From contig JAAFJG010000021.1 of the NCBI GenBank assembly GCA_013298075.1, positions 1 to 64,000 of the forward strand: a stretch of 64,000 nt of DNA, read 5' to 3'. Each line of letters opens with the position of its first letter. The stretch's first letter is position 1. Origin of the DNA: Cytophagales bacterium. Lineage in GTDB: Bacteria > Bacteroidota > Bacteroidia > Cytophagales > Microscillaceae. The position numbers and the translations under genes are program-made. Below the pieces are notes generated by a model. That model saw nothing but the letters and a program-made list of their open reading frames with translations. It made no database searches and had not been told where the DNA came from. Positions 1 to 7,039 of this stretch are shown piece by piece.

Positions 1-1
1 A

Positions 2-112
2 CTCAAAGCACTTACTTTACAAGACGATAAACATAGTATAAAAGAACGAAGAAAAAAAGCAGGCTGGAATGATAAATATTTAAAGGAATTATTAAAAAAT
101 ATGGCTTATTAG
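2..112 (+). CDS. C-terminal end of an unidentified protein (5' truncated by window edge)
   Basis: An open frame enters from the left edge and ends at TAG (110-112). The visible 36 residues are basic and helix-like, ending in KELLKNMAY. No family can be recognised from so short a piece. The stop lies 22 bp before the start of the LuxE-type gene, so the two could be co-transcribed. The frame may be a chance open frame, since only about 110 bases are visible. Confidence 0.45.
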   Translation, partial: LKALTLQDDKHSIKERRKKAGWNDKYLKELLKNMAY

Positions 113-134
113 GTGCGTTTAACCTGGATAAAAA

Positions 135-1169
135 ATGACACCCCAAAAAATAAATATAAACGAATGGAAAGAAAAAATTTTTCAACTTAATGAAGATTTT
201 CTTGAAAATTCTTTTGAAGAAATTGCGTTAGAATTATTTCGTTATCAATCCAAATATAATTCGGTTTATAGTCAATATTTATCTTATTTGCATAAAAATC
301 CAAATAAAATAAACTCTATTTACGAAATTCCGTTTATGCCTATTGATTTTTTTAAATTTCATCAAATTACTACGCATACTTTTGAGCCTGTGCAAATATT
401 CGAAAGTAGCGGCACAACTTTACAAATTCGAAGTAAACATTTTATCAAAGAACTCGATTTTTATCATCAAAATAGTGAAAAAATATTTGAAAATATATAC
501 GGAAAATTAGAAAATTTTCATATTTTGGCTTTGTTGCCTTCTTATTTAGAAAGAGGAAATTCGTCTTTGGTGTCAATGGTTGATTATTTTATCAAAAAAA
601 CTAACTCGATTCATTCAGGTTTTTATTTGGATAATATAGAAAAATTAGCCGAAAAATTATCAGTATTACACCAACACGAACATCAACATCAACAAAAAGA
701 TAAAAAAATTATTTTGTGGGGAGTTTCTTTTGCTTTGTTAGAATTAGCTAAAAAATATCCACAAAATTTAGAAAATATTATTATTATCGAAACAGGTGGA
801 ATGAAAGGACGTGGAGAAGAATTGACTAAAAATGAATTGCATCAAATTTTAAAAAAGGCTTTTTTTGTACCAAATATTCATTCTGAATACGGAATGACCG
901 AACTTTTATCGCAAGGATATGCCAAAGAAAGTGAAATTTTCCAAACTCCCAATCATCTTAAAATTTTATTAAGAGAAATAAATGACCCATTTGCGATTTC
1001 TCCAACGCTCAAAAAAGGCATTATCAATGTGATAGATTTAGCCAATATTGATAGTTGTGCTTTTATTGCTACACAAGATTTGGGCGAAATGGCTGATAAT
1101 GGCTTTAAAATCATTGGGCGTGTTGATAATAGCGAAGTAAGAGGTTGTAATTTGTTGATAGAAATATGA
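135..1169 (+). CDS. LuxE/PaaK-type acyltransferase (acyl-protein synthetase family)
   Basis: This 344-residue protein matches the LuxE family of the adenylate-forming superfamily. LuxE enzymes activate a fatty acid with ATP and hold it as an acyl-enzyme. Bacteroidota carry stand-alone homologues of this length with no luciferase genes, and their substrate is generally unknown. The glycine/serine/threonine-rich nucleotide-binding stretch FESSGTT is at about residues 90-96. A second conserved block, IETGGMKGRGEE, is at about 217-228, followed by HSEYGMTELLSQ at about 251-262, the usual position of the adenylation-domain YGMTE motif. There is no signal peptide or membrane segment, so it should be cytoplasmic. 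The ATG lies 22 bp after the preceding partial frame. Family assignment is firm; the acyl substrate cannot be told from sequence. Confidence 0.85.
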   Translation: MTPQKININEWKEKIFQLNEDFLENSFEEIALELFRYQSKYNSVYSQYLSYLHKNPNKINSIYEIPFMPIDFFKFHQITTHTFEPVQIFESSGTTLQIRSKHFIKELDFYHQNSEKIFENIYGKLENFHILALLPSYLERGNSSLVSMVDYFIKKTNSIHSGFYLDNIEKLAEKLSVLHQHEHQHQQKDKKIILWGVSFALLELAKKYPQNLENIIIIETGGMKGRGEELTKNELHQILKKAFFVPNIHSEYGMTELLSQGYAKESEIFQTPNHLKILLREINDPFAISPTLKKGIINVIDLANIDSCAFIATQDLGEMADNGFKIIGRVDNSEVRGCNLLIEI

Positions 1170-1261
1170 TAAAAAACAAATTTTATAGCTAAAATTTTTA
1201 TATTATCCCTAAAAAAAAGTTATTTTTTTAGAAACTATCATTATTTATAAAAATTAGTTTG

Positions 1262-1269
1262 TAACTTTG
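1262..1269 (+). promoter_or_regulatory. Probable -7 element (TAACTTTG) of the adenylate cyclase gene
   Basis: TAACTTTG fits the Bacteroidota -7 consensus TAnnTTTG and sits 29 bp before the ATG at 1299. No convincing TTTG lies 19-21 bp upstream, so only the -7 half is supported. Confidence 0.5.
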
Positions 1270-1298
1270 CAGAATATTCAACTTAATTTTATATATTT

Positions 1299-2867
1299 AT
1301 GCCTTTTCTTCTATTTATTATATTTTTTTTCTTATTTTCTTTACAATTATCTGCCCAAGAAAGAGATGAATTGAGAGAGAATATAAAAAACTATCAAAAT
1401 GAATTTGAAAGCGCAACTACTGATAGTTTAAAGTTAGAAGCATTGATTAAATTATCCACTATTTATGGAGAAATTTCTTTGGATAGTTCATTAGTTTTTC
1501 AAAAAAAAGCAGAAAAAATTGCTCGTGATTCAAAACAAAAAGAATTATTATTAAAAGTATTGATTTTGAGTGGCAACACATATAGAGTGAGAGAAAATAC
1601 AAAAGAATCCCTTTTTTATTATGAAGAAGCAGAAAAAATAATGAAACAACTGCCACTCAAAAAAAGAGATGCTTATACTTTGTATTATTTGGCAGGAATT
1701 TATAGAAATCAAGATAAAATAAAAATATCAGAACAATATTATATCAATGCCTTGGAGGTTGCAGAGGCACAAAAAAACCTCGAAATCAATAATCTAAAAT
1801 ATATTATTTTGAATGGATTGATTGAATTGTGCAAAAATGAAGAGGATTTTAGAAAAGCAGAATATTATTTGAAACAATTACAAAAAGTTGTCAATGAATT
1901 AGATAACGCAGATTTAATTGCCTTAAATAAAAATGAAGCGTATGAATATACAAAAGATATTCAAAATACAATCAAAAGTCTCGAGAATTCAAAATATAGA
2001 ACGGTTACTTATAGTATTTTAGGCATATTTTTTACAGGTTTGATTGGTTATATGTTTTGGTTGTATCAAACTAAAAAAAGACGCGAAAAACACAACGCAC
2101 TTTTGGCATCTAAAAATGGTGAATTAGAAATTGAAAGACAAAAATCTGATAAATTATTATTAAATATTTTGCCCAAAGAAGTCGCAGAAGAACTCAAAGA
2201 ATTTGGAAAAGCAACTGCCAAACAATATGCACGTACCACCGTTTTATTTACAGATTTTAAAGGTTTTACAAATATTTCATCAGGACTTACTCCCGAGAAA
2301 TTAGTAACAGAATTGAACGATTGCTTTGTTATGTTTGATGAAATTATCAATAAATATAACATAGAACGCATAAAAACAATTGGAGATGCCTTTATGTGTG
2401 TGGGCGGATTACCTACTACAAACGTTACTAATCCGATTGATGCGGTATTAGCAGGACTCGAAATGCAACGAGCAATGAAAGCAAAAAGAACAGAAAAATT
2501 AGCACAAAATTCTGATTATTGGCAATGTAGATTAGGAATAAATACAGGTGAAGTGATTGCGGGGGTAATTGGTGTCAGTAAATTTGCGTATGATATTTGG
2601 GGAGATACTGTCAATGTAGCGAGCCGAATGGAAGCAAATGGAGAAGTAGATACGGTTAATATTTCTGAAAATACATTTTTTTTGGTGAAAGATTTCTTTG
2701 TATGCACACCAAGAGGAAAATTGGTCGTAAAAGGCAAAGGCGAAATGGAGATGTTTTTTGTGGAAGGCATCAAATCAAACCTTTCTTTGAAAGAAGAAGG
2801 CATCGAACCCAATGAAAGTTTTTGGCAATTAGTTGATGAAAAATTTTTTATTTTTCAAAAAAAGTAA
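1299..2867 (+). CDS. Membrane-anchored TPR protein with class III adenylate cyclase domain
   Basis: The 522-residue protein has a signal sequence (about 1-19, ending LSAQ). A periplasmic helical TPR-like region follows (about 35-230), then one membrane segment (about 235-256) and a cytosolic class III nucleotidyl cyclase domain (about 310-490). The metal-binding aspartates are D319 (LFTDF) and D363 (TIGDAF). The purine-specifying pair is K359 and D432 (YDIWGD), the combination that marks adenylate rather than guanylate cyclases. Catalytic N439 and R443 (VNVASRM) are present, so the enzyme looks active and should make cAMP from ATP. A short coiled coil links membrane and catalytic domain, as in dimerising cyclases. 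The TPR region probably senses a periplasmic protein or ligand. The stop codon lies inside a 28-bp direct repeat. A receiver-domain gene follows 145 bp downstream. Confidence 0.9.
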   Translation: MPFLLFIIFFFLFSLQLSAQERDELRENIKNYQNEFESATTDSLKLEALIKLSTIYGEISLDSSLVFQKKAEKIARDSKQKELLLKVLILSGNTYRVRENTKESLFYYEEAEKIMKQLPLKKRDAYTLYYLAGIYRNQDKIKISEQYYINALEVAEAQKNLEINNLKYIILNGLIELCKNEEDFRKAEYYLKQLQKVVNELDNADLIALNKNEAYEYTKDIQNTIKSLENSKYRTVTYSILGIFFTGLIGYMFWLYQTKKRREKHNALLASKNGELEIERQKSDKLLLNILPKEVAEELKEFGKATAKQYARTTVLFTDFKGFTNISSGLTPEKLVTELNDCFVMFDEIINKYNIERIKTIGDAFMCVGGLPTTNVTNPIDAVLAGLEMQRAMKAKRTEKLAQNSDYWQCRLGINTGEVIAGVIGVSKFAYDIWGDTVNVASRMEANGEVDTVNISENTFFLVKDFFVCTPRGKLVVKGKGEMEMFFVEGIKSNLSLKEEGIEPNESFWQLVDEKFFIFQKK

Positions 2868-2909
2868 TTAAATTTGGAAAATACAAAAAAAGTAATTAAA
2901 TTTGGAAAA
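2856..2909. repeat. Two-unit 28-bp tandem repeat spanning the cyclase stop codon
   Basis: The unit beginning CAAAAAAAGTAATTAAATTT occurs at 2856 and again at 2884, so the period is 28 bp. The cyclase stop codon lies in the first copy. A second, 17-bp direct repeat (AAATTTATTGAAATAAA) occurs at 2926-2942 and 2987-3003, just before the receiver gene. Confidence 0.8.
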
Positions 2910-3012
2910 ATTAATTTGTTTATAAAAATTTATTGAAATAAATCTTACATTTTTAAGACAGTTATACCACATAAAAAGTCAATAATAAATTTATTGAAAT
3001 AAACTAAAATAT

Positions 3013-3426
3013 ATGAGTGCAAAATACAATGCTGTAATGCTAATTGATGATAACGAAATAGACAATCTTATCAATCAAAAAATTATAGAATCTTCGACAA
3101 TCTCTAATCATATTTTTACGCATACAGGCGGTAAAAGTGCCATAGAATTTTTAAAAAACGCTGAAAAAATTGCTGTAGCAGCAGGAAATCAATCTTTAAT
3201 GCCTGAAATTATATTTTTGGACATTGATATGCCTCTGATGGACGGCTTTCAATTTTTAGATGAATTTGAAAATTTATCTGAAAATATCAGAACACATTGC
3301 AAAATAGTAATGCTTACTTCTTCTATTAATTCGCGTGACATGAAAAAAGCAAAACGTTATACCAATGTAAAAGAATATTTGAACAAACCTTTGACAAAAG
3401 AAAGTTTGAAAGCATTAAGTATTTAA
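3013..3426 (+). CDS. Stand-alone response regulator receiver (CheY-like)
   Basis: This 137-residue protein is a single receiver domain with no output domain. The acidic pocket is D12/D13, the phospho-accepting aspartate is D70 (IFLDIDMPLMDG), the conserved hydroxyl residue lies in MLTSS (102-104) and the invariant lysine is K125 (YLNKPL). All catalytic residues for phosphotransfer are present. Such free receivers, common in Bacteroidota (the RcpA/CheY-like type), act as phosphotransfer intermediates or bind a protein target. The gene follows the adenylate cyclase in the same direction, and two histidine kinases in the window lack an adjacent regulator. None of these pairings can be proved from sequence. 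The ATG is the only good start. Confidence 0.9.
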   Translation: MSAKYNAVMLIDDNEIDNLINQKIIESSTISNHIFTHTGGKSAIEFLKNAEKIAVAAGNQSLMPEIIFLDIDMPLMDGFQFLDEFENLSENIRTHCKIVMLTSSINSRDMKKAKRYTNVKEYLNKPLTKESLKALSI

Positions 3427-3538
3427 GAAAGTAAATATTGAAAATAAAGTAAAAATATTTATAACACGATTGTTTTAGGGACTAAGTAGAAAATATTATA
3501 CCCAAAAAAACTCCCTCACCTTTAGGGAGGGCTGGGGT

Positions 3539-3700
3539 CAGTGTTGTTAAGTTCTAATATTTGTCAGGTAAATTATTTTACAAATCAAAATATAATTTGC
3601 CAAATCTATAAGATTTTCAAAAAATTATGGATTTTTTACAGAATATTATACAAGTTAATTTCTATTTTATTTGTTAAAAAAAAAGAATTTAACAACACTG
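3539..3700. repeat. Nested small element with CAGTGTTGTTAA termini, copy a
   Basis: The element starts CAGTGTTGTTAA and ends with its exact reverse complement TTAACAACACTG, so it has 12-bp perfect terminal inverted repeats. It is almost identical to the next copy at 3712-3872 and lies inside the loop of a larger MITE-like repeat. Confidence 0.8.
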
Positions 3701-3711
3701 ACCCTAACCCT

Positions 3712-3872
3712 CAGTGTTGTTAAGTTCTAATATTTGTCAGGTAAATTATTTTACAAATCAAAATATAATTTGCCAAATCTATAAGATTTTCAAAAAATTA
3801 TAGATTTTTTACAGAATATTATACAAGTTAATTTCTATTTTACTTGTTAAAAAAAAGAATTTAACAACACTG
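3712..3872. repeat. Nested small element with CAGTGTTGTTAA termini, copy b
   Basis: Second copy of the element at 3539-3700, one base shorter, separated from it by 11 bp (ACCCTAACCCT). The few differences include one base of an A run and single substitutions. Termini are again CAGTGTTGTTAA and TTAACAACACTG. Confidence 0.8.
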
Positions 3873-4070
3873 CCCTAACCCTCCCCAGCGGTGAGGGAAC
3901 TAAAAATAGGTTTTTTTGAGTGGGTAGTTTATTTTTTAGATGCTCCCTTATTTCTTTTGTTTATTACGTAAGAAAAAATGTAAGTAATAAAATTTTCTTA
4001 TAAATTAGATAGAAAAGTACTACCAAAAATAATTTATTTAGTTTGTGATTAAAATAAATTACAAATTTTA

Positions 4071-4102
4071 TTTGCAATTATGAAAAACAATATTTATTTT
4101 TG
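4071..4102 (+). promoter_or_regulatory. Bacteroidota promoter for the HNH/Rpn gene pair
   Basis: TTTG at 4071-4074, a 20-bp spacer and TATTTTTG at 4095-4102 match the TTTG-N19/20-TAnnTTTG consensus. The ATG of the HNH gene is 24 bp downstream. Confidence 0.65.
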
Positions 4103-4126
4103 TGAAAATAAAATAGTTATAAATAT

Positions 4127-4381
4127 ATGGCTCATTGTAATTTGTGCGAAAGAGAAGTAAATCATACTTCAAAACATCATTTATTACCAAAATCGAGAGG
4201 CGGAAAACATACAGAAACTACTGATTTGTGCCAACCTTGTCATAAAACAATTCATAAAACATTTAAAAATAAGATATTAGCAAAATTTTATACGGATATT
4301 GAAACCTTAAGAAAATCACCTGAATTAGAAACTTATTTATCTTGGATAAAAAAAAGGAATGTGGAGAAATTAAAGTTTTAG
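4127..4381 (+). CDS. Small HNH endonuclease-like protein
   Basis: This 84-residue protein is little more than an HNH fold. Two zinc-binding CxxC pairs (C4/C7 and C35/C38) flank the catalytic region HHLLPKSRGGKH (17-28), and H39 and H43 follow in CHKTIH. This is the order expected for the McrA/HNH beta-beta-alpha-metal nuclease class. The short C-terminal helix (about 45-84) shows nothing further. Such minimal HNH proteins often nick or cut DNA non-specifically, or accompany mobile or defence genes. This one lies just after a repeat cluster and 59 bp before an Rpn-type nuclease in the same direction. Activity is likely from the motifs; its target is unknown. Confidence 0.85.
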   Translation: MAHCNLCEREVNHTSKHHLLPKSRGGKHTETTDLCQPCHKTIHKTFKNKILAKFYTDIETLRKSPELETYLSWIKKRNVEKLKF

Positions 4382-4440
4382 AAATATTTTTTTTGTGCTG
4401 ATATTTATCTTTTTTGTTTTTGTATCAATTTTAAAAAATT

Positions 4441-5430
4441 ATGGTAACACAAGATATTCTTTGGAAAGGTATAATTGAAGATATGTTTGAGGAATTTATG
4501 TGGTATTTTTTTCCTGAATTTTCTGAAAATAAAGCAGATTTCTCAAAACCAATTCAATTTTTAGATAAAGAATTACAAAGTCTTTTGCCTGAAAGTGAAA
4601 GAAATGCAAGACATGCAGATAAATTAGTAAAAATTCCTGTCAAAAATAAAAATGATAACCCTGTTATTAAGAAAAAAAAGCAAAAAGCAACAAAAAATAA
4701 AAAAGAAGAAATAGAATATGTTTATTTTTTATTGCATATCGAAGTGCAAGGTTATACAGATGTAAACTTTGCAGAAAGAATGTTTGAGTATTATTATAGA
4801 ATTAGAGAAAGGTGGAAAACACGTATTTTTACATTAGTTCTTTATACTGAAGGCGATAAAAATTTTCACCCAAAAAAATTTTATGAGCATTGTGAAGAGA
4901 CTAATATAACGTATAATTTCAAAACTTTTAAACTTTTAGACCAATCAGAAGAAATATTAAACGTTCCTAAAAATCCATTTAGTGTCGTGATGCGTGTGGC
5001 ATATAAGGCGTTACAAAAGTCATTAATGAAAAATGATCAGGCACAATTAAAGTGGAAAATTGGTTTGGTGAAAGAAATAATAACTGAATTAGAAAAAGAA
5101 AATTATTCTTCTTCTAAGATACACAATATTTTGAATTTTATTCGTTTTTATACTAAATTCTCTGATAAGGAAAGTGATAAAAATTTAGATTTTAAAATTG
5201 AAGAAATAACAAAACAAAACGCTAATAATATTATGGGCATAGAAGAAGCAATCAAAAACGCTTTGCGTCAAGAAGGCGAAGCAAAAGGCGAAGCAAAAGG
5301 CGAAGTAAAAGGCGAAGCAAAAAGTATTTTAAAATGTATTTCTAAGGGTATGAAAATTCATGAAGTTGCCGAACTTTTTGACCTAAGTATTGATTATGTC
5401 AAAGAAATAATTGAAAATAATAAATTTTAA
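4441..5430 (+). CDS. Rpn-family recombination-promoting nuclease / PD-(D/E)XK transposase-like protein
   Basis: The 329-residue protein resembles the Rpn (PDDEXK) family, whose E. coli members are DNA endonucleases that stimulate RecA-independent recombination. Likely catalytic residues are D60 (ARHADK) and E101-x-Q103 (LLHIEVQGY), in the family's D...ExQ/K arrangement. The stretch ERMFEYYYRIRERW (112-125) is typical. Near the C terminus, before a helical tail, is the family's characteristic repetitive linker of GEAKGE units (about 278-294), which is prone to copy-number change. These genes multiply in genomes and behave like selfish or domesticated elements. It lies downstream of the HNH gene and probably in the same transcript. 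Nuclease fold is confident; biological role is not. Confidence 0.85.
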   Translation: MVTQDILWKGIIEDMFEEFMWYFFPEFSENKADFSKPIQFLDKELQSLLPESERNARHADKLVKIPVKNKNDNPVIKKKKQKATKNKKEEIEYVYFLLHIEVQGYTDVNFAERMFEYYYRIRERWKTRIFTLVLYTEGDKNFHPKKFYEHCEETNITYNFKTFKLLDQSEEILNVPKNPFSVVMRVAYKALQKSLMKNDQAQLKWKIGLVKEIITELEKENYSSSKIHNILNFIRFYTKFSDKESDKNLDFKIEEITKQNANNIMGIEEAIKNALRQEGEAKGEAKGEVKGEAKSILKCISKGMKIHEVAELFDLSIDYVKEIIENNKF

Positions 5431-5532
5431 TTTTATGATAAAAGTTATTTTATAAAAAGAAAAAAATAAGCATTAAAAATGTGTTTTTTTGAATATTTTA
5501 ATTATTTTTATGACATATTCAAAAAAACCCAT

Positions 5533-5540
5533 TACTTTTG
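5533..5540 (+). promoter_or_regulatory. Probable -7 element (TACTTTTG) of siaB
   Basis: TACTTTTG fits TAnnTTTG and lies 63 bp before the ATG at 5604. The upstream -33 box is poor, so regulation by an activator is possible. The siaC gene follows in the same direction with no separate promoter apparent. Confidence 0.45.
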
Positions 5541-5603
5541 TTAGATAATAACCGAGCAGTATCCCTAAAAAAAATTAAAATAATTTTTACATGATTTTTC
5601 AAT

Positions 5604-6146
5604 ATGTTGCAAAACTTTAATTCGATGTCAGAATATATGCAGTTGCTGTTACCTGAAAATATAATATTATCTTATAAAGGACCTATTACTACAAGTTTGA
5701 TTTCTGGTTTGAGCCAAGAAATTCAAATGAAGTTTAAAGATAATCCTCGTATTAATCGCAAACTGACTTCTATTTATATGGAGTTAGCTCAAAATATTTT
5801 TTATTATTCTGTTGAAATCAATCAATTTGGAGAGAGCGATAAAGTAGGAATGATTGTGGTATCTCGAGATGAAGATAATTTTTATTTGATTACGGGTAAT
5901 TTGATACAAACCCAACAAGGAGATTTTTTGAAGCAACAAGCAGAAAAAATTAATAGTTTAGATGTGGAAAGTTTAAGAAAATATCGTTTAGAAATCGTAG
6001 AAGCACCTATCAATCCACAAAGTAAAGGAGCAGGAGTGGGTTTGATTAAAGCCTGTTTGGTGTCTGAAAATCCTGTTGGAGTTAATATTCAAATAATAGA
6101 CGAAAATTTAAGTTTTTATACTATCATCATTAAAATAAAAAAATAA
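5604..6146 (+). CDS. siaB: SiaB-like serine/threonine protein kinase (DUF6272)
   Basis: The 180-residue protein fits the SiaB family, a GHKL-fold kinase. In Pseudomonas aeruginosa SiaB phosphorylates the small protein SiaC and so controls the diguanylate cyclase SiaD. Visible motifs are an N-box-like ELAQN (60-64) and a glycine-rich lid KGAGVGLIKA (about 142-151). Length and layout match the family. The partner siaC starts 49 bp downstream, which strongly supports the call. Neither the usual phosphatase SiaA (PP2C) nor a GGDEF enzyme is in the window. The nearest nucleotide cyclase is the adenylate cyclase about 2.7 kb upstream. Cytoplasmic; no membrane segment. Confidence 0.85.
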   Translation: MLQNFNSMSEYMQLLLPENIILSYKGPITTSLISGLSQEIQMKFKDNPRINRKLTSIYMELAQNIFYYSVEINQFGESDKVGMIVVSRDEDNFYLITGNLIQTQQGDFLKQQAEKINSLDVESLRKYRLEIVEAPINPQSKGAGVGLIKACLVSENPVGVNIQIIDENLSFYTIIIKIKK

Positions 6147-6195
6147 AAAATTATTCTAAATAAAAAATTTATGGATAATAAAATTATAACAAAAT

Positions 6196-6585
6196 ATGGA
6201 AAATCTTTATATAGAAGGAGCAAAAGGTGAATTTTATACTCCTTTGGTTAATCTTAATGTTTCAACAGGCGTTTGTGAAATGTCAGGTGAGTCTTATTTG
6301 GAATATACAGGCGAATTTTATGCTCAAATTACGCAATGGATTCGTAATTATGCTCAAGAAGTTAAGAAAAGTCTGATTTTTAATTTCAAATTGACTTATT
6401 TTAATACAAGTTCATTTAAAGCATTGTTAGGAGTCTTGAAAGTTTTGAAAGAATACCGCAGTCAAGGAGGCGAGGTCAGTATTAATTGGTTTTATCCATC
6501 TGATGACGAAGATATTTTGAGAGAAGCACAAGATTTAGCAGAAGGTGCAGCTATCGAAATGAATTACATTGAACAAAATTTTTAA
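6196..6585 (+). CDS. siaC: SiaC-family regulatory phosphoprotein (DUF1987)
   Basis: This 129-residue protein matches SiaC, a STAS-like switch protein. Unphosphorylated SiaC binds and activates its target; phosphorylation by SiaB releases it. The conserved phosphosite block is YFNTSSFKAL, with T71/S72 at the place of the P. aeruginosa phosphothreonine. The N-terminal pattern TPLVNLNVSTGVCEMSGESY (15-34) is typical of DUF1987. The gene follows siaB with a 49-bp gap and forms a two-gene unit. The target here is not known. Partner identity is firm; physiological output is inferred at best. Confidence 0.9.
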   Translation: MENLYIEGAKGEFYTPLVNLNVSTGVCEMSGESYLEYTGEFYAQITQWIRNYAQEVKKSLIFNFKLTYFNTSSFKALLGVLKVLKEYRSQGGEVSINWFYPSDDEDILREAQDLAEGAAIEMNYIEQNF

Positions 6586-6678
6586 TTGATTCTAAAAATA
6601 CAAATTCCAAATTTTTCATATTCTTTGAAAGTTTGGAATTTTTGATGCTGTCCCAATTTCGTTGCAAATTATAGTTAT

Positions 6679-6890
6679 ATCCGACCTTTCTCACCCTATT
6701 TTAAAAATCAGTACTATCTTAAAATTCGGAAATTTATTGGCAAAATCCATTCAATAAATGTTATTTTAACAATAATCTGAATAGAAATTAATAAAGGAGG
6801 GTAAATTATCAGATAAATTAAATATATTTTATGTGTAAATTTTAAAATATTTATACTTTTTTGAGTAAATACTCTAAAGTAAAATAGAGA
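6679..6890 (-). repeat. Family B dispersed repeat (about 210 bp), copy 1
   Basis: The reverse complement of this stretch matches 35691-35912 over about 210 bp, with shared blocks such as TTTGCCAATAAAT and TTTCTATTCAGATTATTG. In the other copy both ends carry a TTCCGCACCCT inverted terminus; here the termini are more decayed. A 65-codon open frame on the minus strand lies wholly inside the repeat and is not believed. Confidence 0.8.
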
Positions 6891-7039
6891 TATGGAAAGT
6901 TGATAGATCATTTAGTTTTTCTTTTTTTAATTTTTTTATATCCTCAAAAATATTGATTTTTAAACTTCTTATAATTTATTTTGAAAAATGAGCAACATTT
7001 TTGATTGTTTTGAGTAATCAATGTAAAAATATTTATACT

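Larger units (their letters stand above)
3477..3948. repeat. MITE-like element (family D), copy 1, with nested duplication
   Basis: The element runs from AGGGACTAAG to TTAGATGCTCCCT. Its arms are imperfect inverted repeats containing a TACCCAAAAAAAC-like block, and inner arms CTCCCTCACC...GGTGAGGG form a second palindrome. A 166-bp copy of the same element occurs at 44551-44716. Here the loop carries two nearly identical inserts of about 162 bp (3539-3700 and 3712-3872), listed separately. The element has no coding capacity. Confidence 0.75.

Noticed and set aside
3541-3723. 60-codon plus-strand open frame
   Set aside because: Lies across the nested CAGTGTTGTTAA elements and is a by-product of the repeat.
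6714-6911. 65-codon minus-strand open frame
   Set aside because: Lies inside the family B repeat; composition follows the A+T-rich repeat and no start signals are present.
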